Assembly: GCA_964552955.1 (NCBI GenBank)
Contig: CAZKIU010000012.1
Coordinates: 1-64,000, forward strand
Origin: UBA1413 sp964552955
GTDB lineage: Bacteria > Bacteroidota > Bacteroidia > Bacteroidales > Prolixibacteraceae
DNA length: 64,000 bases
Direction: 5' to 3'
Positions 7,552-16,900 of this stretch are shown here, one piece after another; position 1 is the first letter of the stretch, and the number at the start of each line of letters is the position of its first letter. The position numbers and the translations under genes are program-made. The notes beneath the pieces were generated by a model. It ran no database searches and had not been told where the DNA came from. It worked only from the letters and a program-made list of their open reading frames with translations.

Positions 7552-7677
7552 ATGAGCAAAAAAGCCTGCGAGAAGAAAGAGTACCAAGATAAATCCAATC
7601 CGGATTTCGTTTGCCGGAAATGCGGGGCCAGAGTCAACAAAGCATCCAGCGTATGTAAGCCGGAGAAACTGAAGTAA
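7552..7677 (+). CDS. Zinc-ribbon-like microprotein, 41 residues
   Basis: A short ATG-started reading frame beginning 5 bp after the kinase stop codon. It is Lys-rich (MSKKACEKKEYQDKSNPDF) and then has VCRKCGARVNKASSVCKPEK, a CxxC knuckle with a further Cys, spaced like one half of a zinc ribbon plus a third ligand. Small Lys-rich CxxC proteins of this kind are known as hypothetical proteins in Bacteroidota. Tight spacing suggests translation coupled to the kinase gene. Function is unknown. Confidence 0.65.
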   Translation: MSKKACEKKEYQDKSNPDFVCRKCGARVNKASSVCKPEKLK

Positions 7678-7700
7678 CCTGCCCTGACACTTTGCAGGTT

Positions 7701-7928
7701 GTGGTTCAAATACTGGGGATACGGCCTGAGGNNNNNNNNNNNNNNNNNNNNNNNNNNNNNNNNNNNNNNNNNNNNNNNNNNNNNNNNNNNNNNNNNNNNN
7801 NNNNNNNNNNNNNNNNNNNNNNNNNNNNNNNGGGATACGGCCTGAGGTGTGGTTCCAGCCTTGGGGAAACCGCATGAGTGGTGGTTACAGGACTGGGGCT
7901 CCGCACTGAGTGGTGGTTCTGGCAGCAG
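7701..7928. repeat. 32-bp intergenic tandem repeat with assembly gap
   Basis: Imperfect units starting with GTGGTT at 7701, 7849, 7881 and 7913 (last one partial); the last three are exactly 32 bp apart. A typical unit is GTGGTTACAGGACTGGGG followed by CTCCGCACTGAGTG. There are no unique spacers, so this is not a CRISPR array. The surrounding 460 bp (7678-8138) holds no gene I can support; 7929-8138 shows only the approach to yebC. Confidence 0.85.
7732..7831. other. Assembly gap (100 N)
   Basis: Exactly 100 N inside the 32-bp repeat. The 16 bases before it (7716-7731) equal the 16 after it (7832-7847). Joining there leaves the 32-bp period unbroken. Confidence 0.95.
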
Positions 7929-8138
7929 GCTACTTGCATCCTCAGTTTCCGACTAGCAACTTGAACGGCCTCCTCTGGTTGCAGATGCGGTAAAAAAGAG
8001 CGACTTCCCCTGAAGATTTTTCCTTTCCGGCCTGTCGGCCGTTGCTGAATTTTTTGCAATTTTGGCCGTCACTTCCGGAGGAGGTACCCGGAAAGCTAAG
8101 ACATTGATAATAAATAACCAGCAATAATACTCCGTTTT

Positions 8139-8849
8139 ATGGGAAGAGCATTTGAATACCGCAGGGCGGCTAAAGAGAAACGTTGGGGCATGATGTCAAG
8201 GATCTTTCCCCGGTTAGGCAAGACTATTACCATCGCCGCCAAGGCCGGCGGTCCCGACCCTGATACCAATGCGGCACTGCGGACGGCCATCCTGAACGCC
8301 AAGGCCCAGAATATGCCGAAGGCCAACATCGATGCCGCCATTAAAAGAGCCTCCGGAAAGGATGCCGAAAACTACGACGAAATCAACTACGAAGGCAAGG
8401 GACCCCACGGCGTCCTGATTTTCGTCGAATGTGCCACCGATAACAACACCCGCACGGTGGCTAACATCAAGAACTACTTCAGCAAATCGGGCGGATCGTT
8501 GTCACCCACCGGGTCACTTGAATTTATGTTCACCCGCAAGTCGGTCTTCGAGTTTGTAAAACCCGCCGGCATGGAGGTTGACGAACTGGAACTCGAACTC
8601 ATCGACGCCGGACTGGAAGAGATCGAGGAACACGAAGGGGAATATTTCGCTTATGCCGACTATACGAGCTTTGGCGCCATGACCGCTGCCTTTGAGAAAC
8701 TGGGCATCAATGTCACCTCCGCTACCCTGAAACGGTACGCCAACAATCCTGTGGAATTCACCGAAGAGCAGATGACCGACATCGATAAGCTGATCGACAA
8801 AATCGAAGAAGACGACGACGTTCAGGCTGTCTATACCAATATTGCCTGA
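8139..8849 (+). CDS. YebC/PmpR-family protein
   Basis: A 236-residue member of the YebC/TACO1 family: it opens MGRAFEYRRAAKEKRWGMMSR, close to the family's MAGHSKW...KA..D..R start, followed by PDPDTNAALRTAILNAKAQNMPKANIDAAIKRASG and YEGKGPHGVLIFVECATDN. Length is normal. The family is described both as a DNA-binding regulator and, in recent work, as a factor that helps ribosomes through proline-rich stretches. The gene stands alone, followed by a strong hairpin terminator, so it is probably a single-gene unit. Confidence 0.95.
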   Translation: MGRAFEYRRAAKEKRWGMMSRIFPRLGKTITIAAKAGGPDPDTNAALRTAILNAKAQNMPKANIDAAIKRASGKDAENYDEINYEGKGPHGVLIFVECATDNNTRTVANIKNYFSKSGGSLSPTGSLEFMFTRKSVFEFVKPAGMEVDELELELIDAGLEEIEEHEGEYFAYADYTSFGAMTAAFEKLGINVTSATLKRYANNPVEFTEEQMTDIDKLIDKIEEDDDVQAVYTNIA

Positions 8850-8999
8850 TATACCGGCAGTTTCTGGTTTATTCCTGACCGGTTCATAATACACAAACTG
8901 GTTCGTGATACAGTGTTAGGAGCGGATCAGATCTGGGAGGACTCAGGGTTCATCAGAGTTCCATCGGCCGGACCCGACAGTACGCGGCAGCGAATATGT

Positions 9000-9048
9000 T
9001 AAATGGCAGGTTCCCGTTTATCCGGGCACAACCTGCCATTTACCGTTT
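9000..9048 (+). terminator. Strong hairpin downstream of yebC
   Basis: Stem AAATGGCAGGTT (9001-9012) pairs perfectly with AACCTGCCATTT (9030-9041); an inner CCCG/CGGG pair extends it. A T-rich run (GTTTTTTT) follows. Probably a Rho-independent terminator for yebC, about 150 bp after its stop. The stretch 8850-9000 shows no gene. Confidence 0.7.
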
Positions 9049-9096
9049 TTTTCTGGTACTTCACCGGAAATGCGCCGGATAAGGTGGAAGGTCCCG

Positions 9097-9104
9097 TAAA
9101 TTTG
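9097..9104 (+). promoter_or_regulatory. Candidate -7 promoter element TAAATTTG
   Basis: Matches TAnnTTTG and lies 25 bp before the ATG at 9130. A -33 element is not obvious. Confidence 0.5.
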
Positions 9105-9129
9105 TATTAAATCATTATACAGCCTTTTC

Positions 9130-10335
9130 ATGGAGACCATCCATCTCATCGACCATTTCTCGGAAATCTGGAACAACGCTTCTGACCGGTTTCCCACTTT
9201 CACCACTTCTTATTCCAACGCAGAAAAACGGGAAAGGGAAACCCTCTTTTCAGGCTATACCGACCGTTTCAGGGAACTGCGCAAGGAGGGCGAAGGAAGG
9301 AACATCGATACAGAGAAATTCTTCAGGGGAATGCGCACTGTCATGCAAAAGGTGTACGATTACTCCGATGCGTCTCTCGACTTGATTACCCAGCCGGCCA
9401 TGATTGAGGCGTCACGCAGCTTTTACCGCGAAGCCCGCGCTTTTGATGCCTCCCTTAAACGGGAGGAGATCTACCAGGCCATGCGCAATGCCTGGATCAT
9501 GAACGGCTTGCAGCTCTTGCTGGGGCTACCCGTACAACTCACCCCCTCCATCCTGGCCTACAGCCTCCTCTATCCCTATTCCGACAACCTGCTCGACGAC
9601 CCGGGGGTCACCACCGATGAAAAGGCGGCCTTCAGCCGGAGGTTCGAAGGATGCCTCCGGGGCGAGGGAACCATGGGCCGCAATGTCCGCGAACAGGCCA
9701 TAGAAGCCCTCGTGGCCATGATCTGCCAGGAGTACCCCCGCGACCGGTTCCCGCTGGTCCACCAAAGCCTTCTGGCCATCCACCGCGCCCAAACCCGCAG
9801 CCTCCGCCTCTGCGGATACGGCAACCGCCCCTCTACCCAAGAAATCCTCCGCATCGGCTTCGACAAGGGGGGCACCTCCGTCCTGGCCGACGGATACCTC
9901 GTCGCCGGTCACCTCTCCCCCGAAATCAGCCGCTTCTTCTACGGCTACGGCGTTTGGCTCCAACTCGCCGACGATATCCAGGACCTGGAAGAGGACCTCG
10001 CTGAAGGCACCCTCACCCTTTTCTCTGCCCCCGAAAATCTACCCGACCTCCCGGCCCTCACTAACCGGGCCTTTCACTTCGGACGGATGGTAATGGAGGA
10101 CATAAAGTACTGCAGTAATAGTGTTTCGGAAGAGTTTGGTCAAGTAATACTTCAAAGTATTGAACTCATGCTCCTACAGGCGGCCGGACTCAGCAGCCGT
10201 TTCTACCCCCGCAATTACCGCCAGCAACTGGAGGTGTTCTCCCCCCTGGGATTCGACTACCTCCTCGAAGCCCGCAAAAAAGGAACCCCCGGCCGCATGA
10301 AACTCATCACCTCCCTTATCGAAGATCCGGCATAA
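9130..10335 (+). CDS. Class 1 isoprenoid-synthase-like protein
   Basis: A 401-residue, mostly helical soluble protein. It carries two aspartate-rich motifs at the spacing of class I terpene / prenyl-diphosphate synthases: DNLLDD at residues 152-157 and LADDIQDLEED near 279-289. The first is not the strict DDxxD of chain-elongating prenyl transferases, so this is probably one of the poorly described class 1 isoprenoid enzyme-like families rather than a housekeeping farnesyl or octaprenyl synthase. It stands alone, without carotenoid, hopanoid or MEP genes beside it. The ATG has a promoter-like element just upstream. The exact reaction cannot be told from sequence. Confidence 0.75.
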   Translation: METIHLIDHFSEIWNNASDRFPTFTTSYSNAEKRERETLFSGYTDRFRELRKEGEGRNIDTEKFFRGMRTVMQKVYDYSDASLDLITQPAMIEASRSFYREARAFDASLKREEIYQAMRNAWIMNGLQLLLGLPVQLTPSILAYSLLYPYSDNLLDDPGVTTDEKAAFSRRFEGCLRGEGTMGRNVREQAIEALVAMICQEYPRDRFPLVHQSLLAIHRAQTRSLRLCGYGNRPSTQEILRIGFDKGGTSVLADGYLVAGHLSPEISRFFYGYGVWLQLADDIQDLEEDLAEGTLTLFSAPENLPDLPALTNRAFHFGRMVMEDIKYCSNSVSEEFGQVILQSIELMLLQAAGLSSRFYPRNYRQQLEVFSPLGFDYLLEARKKGTPGRMKLITSLIEDPA

Positions 10336-10346
10336 GTGTTCCGTCT

Positions 10347-10466
10347 GAGCCCTTAAGACAAAACCTTTCCGGATTCTGGAGCCGCAGAATCATCAGCGAA
10401 CACCGTCTGGTTTATAAGGTGGAAGACGAAACTCTTTACATTGCATAGTGCAGGTATCACTATTAA
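10347..10466 (+). pseudogene. Remnant of a YoeB toxin gene with in-frame amber stop
   Basis: The plus-strand frame starting GAG at 10347 reads EPLRQNLSGFWSRRI, then SEHRLVYKVEDETLYIA, then TAG, then CRYHY and TAA. This is the C-terminal third of a YoeB mRNA interferase (family end: EPLKHNLSGFWSRRI...EHRLVY...CRYHY). The first half of the gene is missing, and an amber codon at 10446-10448 breaks the remaining part just before the conserved CRYHY tail. No YefM antitoxin remnant is visible upstream, where the previous gene ends 11 bp earlier. The rest of the 250-bp gap (10467-10582) shows nothing. Confidence 0.85.
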
Positions 10467-10582
10467 TTGATCCCGCTTACCCTTTAGAGGCATCCCTATT
10501 AGCCCACCCAAATCACGCAGAGCCGGATTGACTATTCACCTGTTCAGTCAGGAAGGAGTGTAAAGAAAATTTAGCGCGTGGA

Positions 10583-11644
10583 TTATTCCGCCGACGGAAC
10601 GGATGGCGTACTTTTTTTCGGGAAGAGCATGGAGAGCCCGATGCTCAGGAAGATGACGCATCCGATGATCACCAGCGAATACCATGATTCGTAACCCAAT
10701 TGGTCGAGCCAGTGGTGGAAGACCAGCTTGAAGCCTACAAATGCCAGCAGAACAGAGACCCCGATTTTCAGGAACCTGAATTTCTCCACCAGGTCGGCCA
10801 GCAGGAAGAAAAGGGCCCTGAGTCCGATAATGGCGAAAATGTTGGAGAAGAAAACCACAAAGGGGTCGCGCGATACGGCAAAAATGGCCGGAATGGAGTC
10901 AAAGGCAAAGAGGACATCGGTGAATTCGATCATCACCAACACCACGAACAGCGGCGTGAAAAAGAACTTCCCGCTCTTGAGCGTCCAGAATTTACTGTCA
11001 ACATAGTGGGGGAGGAGGTTAATGTGTTTGCTCAGGAAGACCACCACGGGGTGATGTTTGGGATCACGCATCCCATGGTCCTTGGCCACCAGCATATGAA
11101 TACTCTGATAAACCAGGAACACACCGAAGACCACCAGCATCCAGTCGAATTTGGCCACCAGCGCCGCCCCGGCAAAGATGAAGATGAAACGCAGGATGAT
11201 GGCCCCCAGGATCCCCCAGAAGAGCACCTTCTTATAATTCTTCAGTTCCACGCTGAACCCCTGCAGGAGCATCAGCATCACGAAAATATTGTCGATGGAG
11301 AGGGTCTTCTCGATGAAGTACCCTGAGAGGTAATTGATGGCCATGTGCTGCCGGTATTCGCGGAGCATCTCCTCGAAACCGGTGGTGGTGAACCGCAGTT
11401 CCGGTGAATAACGGGCCACAATTTCCTGCAGCCGCTCCGGGGTGTCAATGCCATGTAGCAAATGACCGAAATGGCCCAGTACAAAGTAAAATCCCAGGGC
11501 CAGGGCGATCCACACCCCCGACCAGATCAGGGCTTCACGGGCGTGAATCACGTGGGTCTTGCGCCCCACCAGCAACAGGTCAAAGAGAAGGATAAAAACG
11601 ATGAAGAGGATAAACCCCGCCATCAGCAAAAATTCAGAACTCAT
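10583..11644 (-). CDS. TerC/Alx-family integral membrane protein
   Basis: A 353-residue polytopic protein with about nine hydrophobic segments. Family marks are FIEKTLSIDNIFVMLM (about 109-124), VLFWGILGAII and FTDVLFAFDSIPAIFAVSRDPF (about 225-246), where acidic residues lie within membrane helices. TerC/Alx proteins are linked to Mn2+ export and metal homeostasis, often supporting exoenzyme metallation. A longer N-terminal part (HAREALIWSGVWIALAL) fits the Alx-like subgroup. A promoter-like element lies 27 bp upstream. No yybP-ykoY manganese riboswitch could be made out in its short leader. Confidence 0.92.
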   Translation of the reverse strand: MSSEFLLMAGFILFIVFILLFDLLLVGRKTHVIHAREALIWSGVWIALALGFYFVLGHFGHLLHGIDTPERLQEIVARYSPELRFTTTGFEEMLREYRQHMAINYLSGYFIEKTLSIDNIFVMLMLLQGFSVELKNYKKVLFWGILGAIILRFIFIFAGAALVAKFDWMLVVFGVFLVYQSIHMLVAKDHGMRDPKHHPVVVFLSKHINLLPHYVDSKFWTLKSGKFFFTPLFVVLVMIEFTDVLFAFDSIPAIFAVSRDPFVVFFSNIFAIIGLRALFFLLADLVEKFRFLKIGVSVLLAFVGFKLVFHHWLDQLGYESWYSLVIIGCVIFLSIGLSMLFPKKSTPSVPSAE

Positions 11645-11670
11645 GCAGAATATTTTGTTTTTCCAGAAGA

Positions 11671-11678
11671 CAAATATA
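11671..11678 (-). promoter_or_regulatory. Candidate -7 promoter element of the TerC gene
   Basis: Minus strand reads TATATTTG, matching TAnnTTTG. The predicted leader is only about 20 nt. Confidence 0.5.
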
Positions 11679-11851
11679 ACCCTAAATGGGGAGGGTGCTC
11701 CTCCTGGCTTCCATTTTCAGCCTGCCCCCGATTGCAAAATGACTTTAAGTTAACCACACATGGGATGGAGAATCGGCGGGCCTTGCATCATCGAAGATCC
11801 GGAGGCGAATCCATTTTTTTCCACGGGTGCCCATGGTTCCGGGGAAGATGT

Positions 11852-11859
11852 TAGTTTTG
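11852..11859 (+). promoter_or_regulatory. Candidate -7 promoter element of the SDR gene
   Basis: Reads TAGTTTTG, followed by C, and ends 14 bp before the ATG at 11874, giving a very short leader. Confidence 0.5.
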
Positions 11860-11873
11860 CATAAAACTTTCTT

Positions 11874-12677
11874 ATGAAGGATAAAGTGGTCATCATCACC
11901 GGGGCTTCCTCCGGAATCGGGGAAGCATTGGCCCGGAAGTTCGCCGCCGAAGGCGCATGGGTGGTAGCAGCAGCCCGCAGAACCGACCGTCTGGAACAGC
12001 TGGCTGCAGAACTGAATCCCGGCAAGGTGCTGTGTGTCCCCACCGATGTCACCCGGGAAGAGGATTGCCAGCAACTCGTGGAGAAAACGGTGGCCCGCTT
12101 CGGTCGTATCGACGTGCTCATCAACAACGCCGGCCTCTCCATGCGGGCGCTCTTCGAAGAGGCGGACCTGGAGGTCCTCCGCCGCCTCATGGATGTCAAC
12201 TTCTGGGGAACGGTCTACTGCACCAAATATGCCCTTCCGTGGCTCCTCCAAAGCAAGGGCACCGTGGCGGGGATCATCTCCATCGCCGGACATGTGGGGC
12301 TTCCCGGCCGGACAGGCTATGCCGCCTCCAAGTTCGCCGTACGCGGTTTCCTCGATACCCTCCGCATCGAAAACCTCAAAAAAGGCCTCCATGTTCTGGT
12401 GGTCGCCCCAGGATTCACCGCCAGCGAGGTGCGCTTCTCGGCCCTCAATGCCGCCGGAGTACAACAGGGCGAATCACCCCGCAACGAGGATAAGATGATG
12501 AGCGCCCAAACCTGCGCCCTCCATATCTACAACGCCGTGGCCCGCCACAAACGGCAACTGATCCTCACTTTCGTGGAAGGCAAACTCACCGTCTTCCTCG
12601 GGAAATGGTGGCCCTCACTGCTCGATAAACTCGCCTTTAACCATATGGCCAAAGAACCGGATTCGCCTTTTAAATGA
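11874..12677 (+). CDS. Short-chain dehydrogenase/reductase (SDR)
   Basis: A 267-residue classical SDR. The NAD(P) glycine motif TGASSGIGEA is at 9-18, AARRTDRL at 34-41 (Arg after beta-2 suggests NADP preference), NNAG near 84-87, and the catalytic SIAGHVG...YAASK near 140-158. A C-terminal extension ends HMAKEPDSPFK. This type is common in Bacteroidota next to acyl-CoA thioesterases and is generally annotated only as an oxidoreductase. The thioesterase gene follows 75 bp downstream on the same strand, so both may act on acyl substrates; that link is inference. Confidence 0.9.
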   Translation: MKDKVVIITGASSGIGEALARKFAAEGAWVVAAARRTDRLEQLAAELNPGKVLCVPTDVTREEDCQQLVEKTVARFGRIDVLINNAGLSMRALFEEADLEVLRRLMDVNFWGTVYCTKYALPWLLQSKGTVAGIISIAGHVGLPGRTGYAASKFAVRGFLDTLRIENLKKGLHVLVVAPGFTASEVRFSALNAAGVQQGESPRNEDKMMSAQTCALHIYNAVARHKRQLILTFVEGKLTVFLGKWWPSLLDKLAFNHMAKEPDSPFK

Positions 12678-12709
12678 GACTGAAGGACTGTGAGACTGAG
12701 AGACTGGAC
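12678..12709. repeat. Four tandem 8-bp units beginning GACTG
   Basis: GACTGAAG, GACTGTGA, GACTGAGA and GACTGGAC follow one another directly after the SDR stop codon. A short degenerate simple repeat with no clear role. Confidence 0.7.
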
Positions 12710-12752
12710 AGCGAGATCTGAGGATGATGTAAAACAATAATGAATTGAAGAA

Positions 12753-13166
12753 ATGCTGACGCACGAGACACAAATCAGAGTATGTTATGCCGATACCGAC
12801 AAGATGGGAGTAGTCTATTATGGTAACTATCCCCGTTTTTATGAAATCGCCCGCAATGAGATGCTGCGGGCCTATGGGGTCACCTATAAGCAAATAGAAG
12901 AATCGGGCATCGTCTGGCCGGTCAGAACCCTCAATATCACTTACCTTAAACCCGCTTTCTACGACGATTTGCTGACCCTCCGCAGCAGGGTGGAGGAGAT
13001 CCCCCTGGTCAGACTCTGCATCAAAACCGAAGTATTCAATCCCGCTGGTGAACTCATTAACCACGGCGAAGTGGTCCTGGTCTCCACCAACCCTATAACC
13101 GGTAAAGCCGTCAAAACTCCCCAGTGGCTTCTCGATCAACTGGTGCCCCTGATTTCTAGTGAATAA
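12753..13166 (+). CDS. Acyl-CoA thioesterase, YbgC/FadM-type hotdog protein
   Basis: A 137-residue single hotdog domain. The 4HBT signature VCYADTDKMGVVYYGNYPRFYE at 10-31 contains the catalytic Asp (YxDTDxxGVVYxxxY). Such proteins hydrolyse acyl-CoA thioesters and act in the cytoplasm. Length is typical. It follows the SDR gene on the same strand. The 140 bp up to the convergent MsrB gene contain a long-loop inverted repeat TCCTGGT/ACCAGGA without a T tract. Confidence 0.92.
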   Translation: MLTHETQIRVCYADTDKMGVVYYGNYPRFYEIARNEMLRAYGVTYKQIEESGIVWPVRTLNITYLKPAFYDDLLTLRSRVEEIPLVRLCIKTEVFNPAGELINHGEVVLVSTNPITGKAVKTPQWLLDQLVPLISSE

Positions 13167-13306
13167 TACGCTGAAGGAGTAGCCTCTCCTGGTTAACTGC
13201 CTGCAACCTGACATTTAATGGACCAGGAAGTATCCGGAGTGTATCTTACTTCCCTGAATTATGGGTTCCAAGGTTGTCCATCTGGGAACCAGCTGTTTCA
13301 CTTAAA

Positions 13307-13807
13307 CTATTTCTTTTTCTGATCCTTCTTATCGTTCTGCTGTTCAGGTACAAATACCATGGACACAGAATTGACGCAGTGGCGTGTATTCTTGGCGGTA
13401 AACCCTTCTCCCAGAAAAACATGCCCCAGATGCCCCCTGCAGTTCGCACAAACAATCTCCGTACGCCGGCCATCGGCATCGGGAACCCGAACCACCGCCC
13501 CCTTGATCTCATCATCGAAACTGGGCCAGCCACAGCCTGAGTCAAATTTATCGGCCGACCGGTAGAGTGGGGCATTGCACTGCTTGCAATGATAGGTCCC
13601 TCTGGCCTTCGTTTTGTAATATTCCCCCGTGAAAGGCGCTTCCGTTCCCTTTTTCAGGATCACATACTCCTCGAAAGCACTCAGCTTCCTCAAACCCTGC
13701 TTCTGCATCTCTTGTGCTGCCTGGGGCTGCGGCTCCCGGCGCCCTTCATTCTGACCTCCTGATTCCATCACGGTAATCATTAATATCAATACTATTATGA
13801 TTCTCAT
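13307..13807 (-). CDS. msrB: Exported peptide-methionine (R)-S-oxide reductase MsrB
   Basis: A 166-residue protein with a short signal-like N-terminus (MRIIIVLILMITVMESGGQ) and an MsrB domain from about 40 to 155. Structural zinc is held by HCKQC and VCANC pairs. SGCGWPSF, HLGHVF and the catalytic-Cys motif TRHCVNSVSMVF are all present. It reduces methionine-R-sulfoxide in proteins with thioredoxin-like electron donors. The signal suggests repair of oxidised envelope proteins. The tail is charged (KKDQKKK). It is transcribed away from the metal-efflux operon; the 174 bp between them contain the palindrome AGACGTCT (13886-13893). Confidence 0.93.
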   Translation of the reverse strand: MRIIIVLILMITVMESGGQNEGRREPQPQAAQEMQKQGLRKLSAFEEYVILKKGTEAPFTGEYYKTKARGTYHCKQCNAPLYRSADKFDSGCGWPSFDDEIKGAVVRVPDADGRRTEIVCANCRGHLGHVFLGEGFTAKNTRHCVNSVSMVFVPEQQNDKKDQKKK

Positions 13808-13981
13808 TGCTTATATTTCCTATTTCAACCTTTCGTGTCCTTTTTTTTTCGGATGCCCCCTCTTCCTGGGGTAGGGTCTGTTATTAGACGTCTGAAATGA
13901 AAAAATGTTCATAGTTCAGTGATTTATATGAAATATGTTTAATTTTATTATTTCCGATTATACCCTGATAAACCCGTCTCT

Positions 13982-16900
13982 ATGCTAGAATACATTATCG
14001 GTTTCAGTATCAGGAATAAGCTGATGGTGATGCTCTTTACGGCCACCATCGCTGCGTTCGGGATCTATGCCCTGACGCGCATTCCCATCGGGGCAGTGCC
14101 TGACATTACCAATAACCAGGTCCAGGTGATTACCACCAGCCGTAACCTCTCTACCCAGGATGTGGAGCAGTTCATCACCTGGCCCGTGGAACTCGAAATG
14201 GCCAACCTCCCCGGAGTCAAGGAGATCAGGTCGGTCTCCAAATTCGGCCTGTCGGTGGTAACCATTGTCTTTGAAGAACGCCTGGGCACCTATCTTCCCC
14301 GCCAGCTGATCGCCGAGAAGATCAAATCAGCGGCCGAAAAGATCCCCGAAGGTTTCGGGGTCCCCGAGATGGGCCCCATCAGCACTGGCCTGGGCGAAAT
14401 CTACCAGTATATCCTCGACACCAAACCGGGCTACGACTCCCTTTATTCCCCCATGGACCTACGGACCATCCAGGATTGGCAGGTCAGGCGACAACTGTCG
14501 GGCATTCCGGGCGTCGTAGAAGTCAACACCTGGGGCGGCTACCTCAAGCAGTATGAGGTGGCCGTGGATCCCGAAAGACTCCAGGCTGCCGGCATCACCA
14601 TTGGGGAACTCTTCACTGCCCTTGAAAACAACAACCAGGTGGCCGGCGGAGGGTACATCGAGAAAAGCCATCAGAGCTATTTCATCAGAGGCGAAGGCCT
14701 GGCGACCTCCCTCGATGATGTGGAGAATATTGTGGTGACCACCCGTGGCGGCCTCCCCGTCCTGGTCAGGGACATCGCCCACGTCGGCTTCGGCCACGCT
14801 ACCCGCTTCGGGGCCATCACCGGCAACGGTGAAGGCGAGAAAGTCCTCGGTCAGGTCATGATGCTCAAAAATGCCAACTCCAAAGAGGTGATCCAGGCAG
14901 TCAAAGCCCGTGTGGCCGAAATCCAGGAGACCCTCCCCGAGGGAATCTTCATCAATCCCTTCCTGGAACGCAGTGCACTGATCGCTAAAACCACCAAAAC
15001 AGTGGCCGAAAACCTCATCCTGGGCTTCCTGATCGTCGCTTTCATCGTCATCCTGCTTATTGGGGACTACCGCTCCGGACTGGTGGTCGCCTCGGTGATT
15101 CCCCTGTGCCTCCTTTTTGGCATTTCCATGATGTTCCTCTTCGGCATCGATGCCAACCTGATGAGCCTCGGAGCCATCGACTTCGGGATTATCATCGACG
15201 GAGCCGTCATTATCGTCGAATTCATTGCCTTCCGCCTCGCCGCTAAAAGCGCTGCCCTGGTCGCCCTCTCCCACGATGAGAAACAGGAAGAAATCGACAA
15301 AATTACCTACGACAGCAGCGTCAAAATGCTCAAATCTGCCATCTTCGGGCAGCTCATCATCATGATCGTCTTCATCCCTGTCCTCTCCCTGACCGGTGTC
15401 GAAGGCAAAATGTTCAGGCCCATGGCCCTGGCCTTTTGCTTCGCCCTCATAGGCGCCATGATCTTCTGCCTTACCTATGTCCCTGTAATGGCCTCCCTCT
15501 TCCTGAAACCGCACGAAATCAATGAGAAGAAAAACCTCTCTGACCGGATCATCCACCTGCTGCATAAAAGCTACCACCCGGTGTTGAAGTTTTCTATGGA
15601 CCACAAGAAGCTGATCCTGGGCACTACCGGGGTGGTATTTCTGACTTCCATCCTGATCTTTAGCCGCATGGGCGGTGAATTTATCCCTACCCTCGACGAA
15701 GGCGATTTCGTCATCCAACCGGTTCTCCCCACCGGAACCTCCCTGGGCACTACCATCGGTATCACCACTAAGATCGAGAATATCCTGCTGGGCTTCCCCG
15801 AAGTAGAACAGGTGGTCTCCCGCATCGGGGCTGCCGAGGTACCCACCGATCCTATGTCCATGGAGGAATCAGACATCATTGTGACCCTGAAACCCATCAG
15901 GGAATGGACTTCTGCCAAAACCAAAGACGAACTGGCTGAAAAGTTCAAGGAGGCTCTCTCAGTGTTGCCCGGCTTCGAACCTGAATTCACACAACCTATT
16001 GAGATGCGTTTCAACGAACTCATCACAGGCGTCAGAGCCGATGTGGCCATCAAAATTTACGGCGACAACCTTTCCACGCTGGCTGCCAAAGCCGATGAAC
16101 TCAAACAACTCATCGCCGGCGTGGAAGGGGCCTCTGATATCACCGTCGATAAGGTAGAGGGATTGCCCCAGATGTCGGTCTCCTTCCGCCGCGACCGGCT
16201 GGCCCGCTACGGCATTCCCATTGCCGATGCCAACAGGGTGATTTCCATGGCCTTCGCCGGCATGACCGCCGGCACCCTCTTCGAAGGCGAAAAACGGTTC
16301 GATCTGGTGGTCCGCCTGGCCCCATCCTTCCGGCAGGATATAGACCACCTCCGCAACCTCCTGGTTCCGGCAGCCAACGGCTCCATGATCCCCATGCGCG
16401 AACTCGCCGATATCGAATATACTGCCGGTCCGGCTAAAATATCACGTGACATGACCCGCCGCCATATCGTCGTGGGCATCAACGTCCGCAACCGCGACAT
16501 GGAATCGGTGGTCCAGGATATCCAGGCCCTGGCCCATGAGCGTTTTGAACTCCCCGTGGGCTATTCCATGACCTACGGAGGCCAATACCAGAACCTGCGC
16601 TCCGCCCGCCAGCGGCTCCTCATTGCCGTCCCTGTGGCCCTGCTCCTGATCTTCATCCTGCTCCACTTCGCCTTCCACTCTTTCCGCGACGCCCTGATGA
16701 TCTTCAGCGCCATACCCCTCTCCGCAGTGGGGGGAATCCTCCTCCTATGGATGCGCGGTATGCCCTTCAGTATCTCCGCGGGAGTGGGCTTCATTGCCCT
16801 CTTCGGCATCGCCGTACTTAATGGAATCGTTTTGATAGAACACCTTAAAGAGCTGAAAAGAAAGGGAATCACCGACATGAGGGAAAGAATCTTCCGCGGA

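Noticed and set aside
7701..7928. CRISPR array
   Set aside because: Units of 32 bp follow one another directly without unique spacers, and no cas gene is near.
10446..10448. UAG recoding in a living YoeB gene
   Set aside because: The 5' half of the gene and its antitoxin are missing, so this is decay; other genes use normal stops.
11645..11873. Manganese (yybP-ykoY) riboswitch for TerC
   Set aside because: The promoter element leaves a leader of about 20 nt and the conserved riboswitch core could not be found.
14459..15718. Long minus-strand open frame (419 codons) inside the efflux pump gene
   Set aside because: Antisense to a clearly coding domain; composition is the complement of codon bias in a GC-rich gene.
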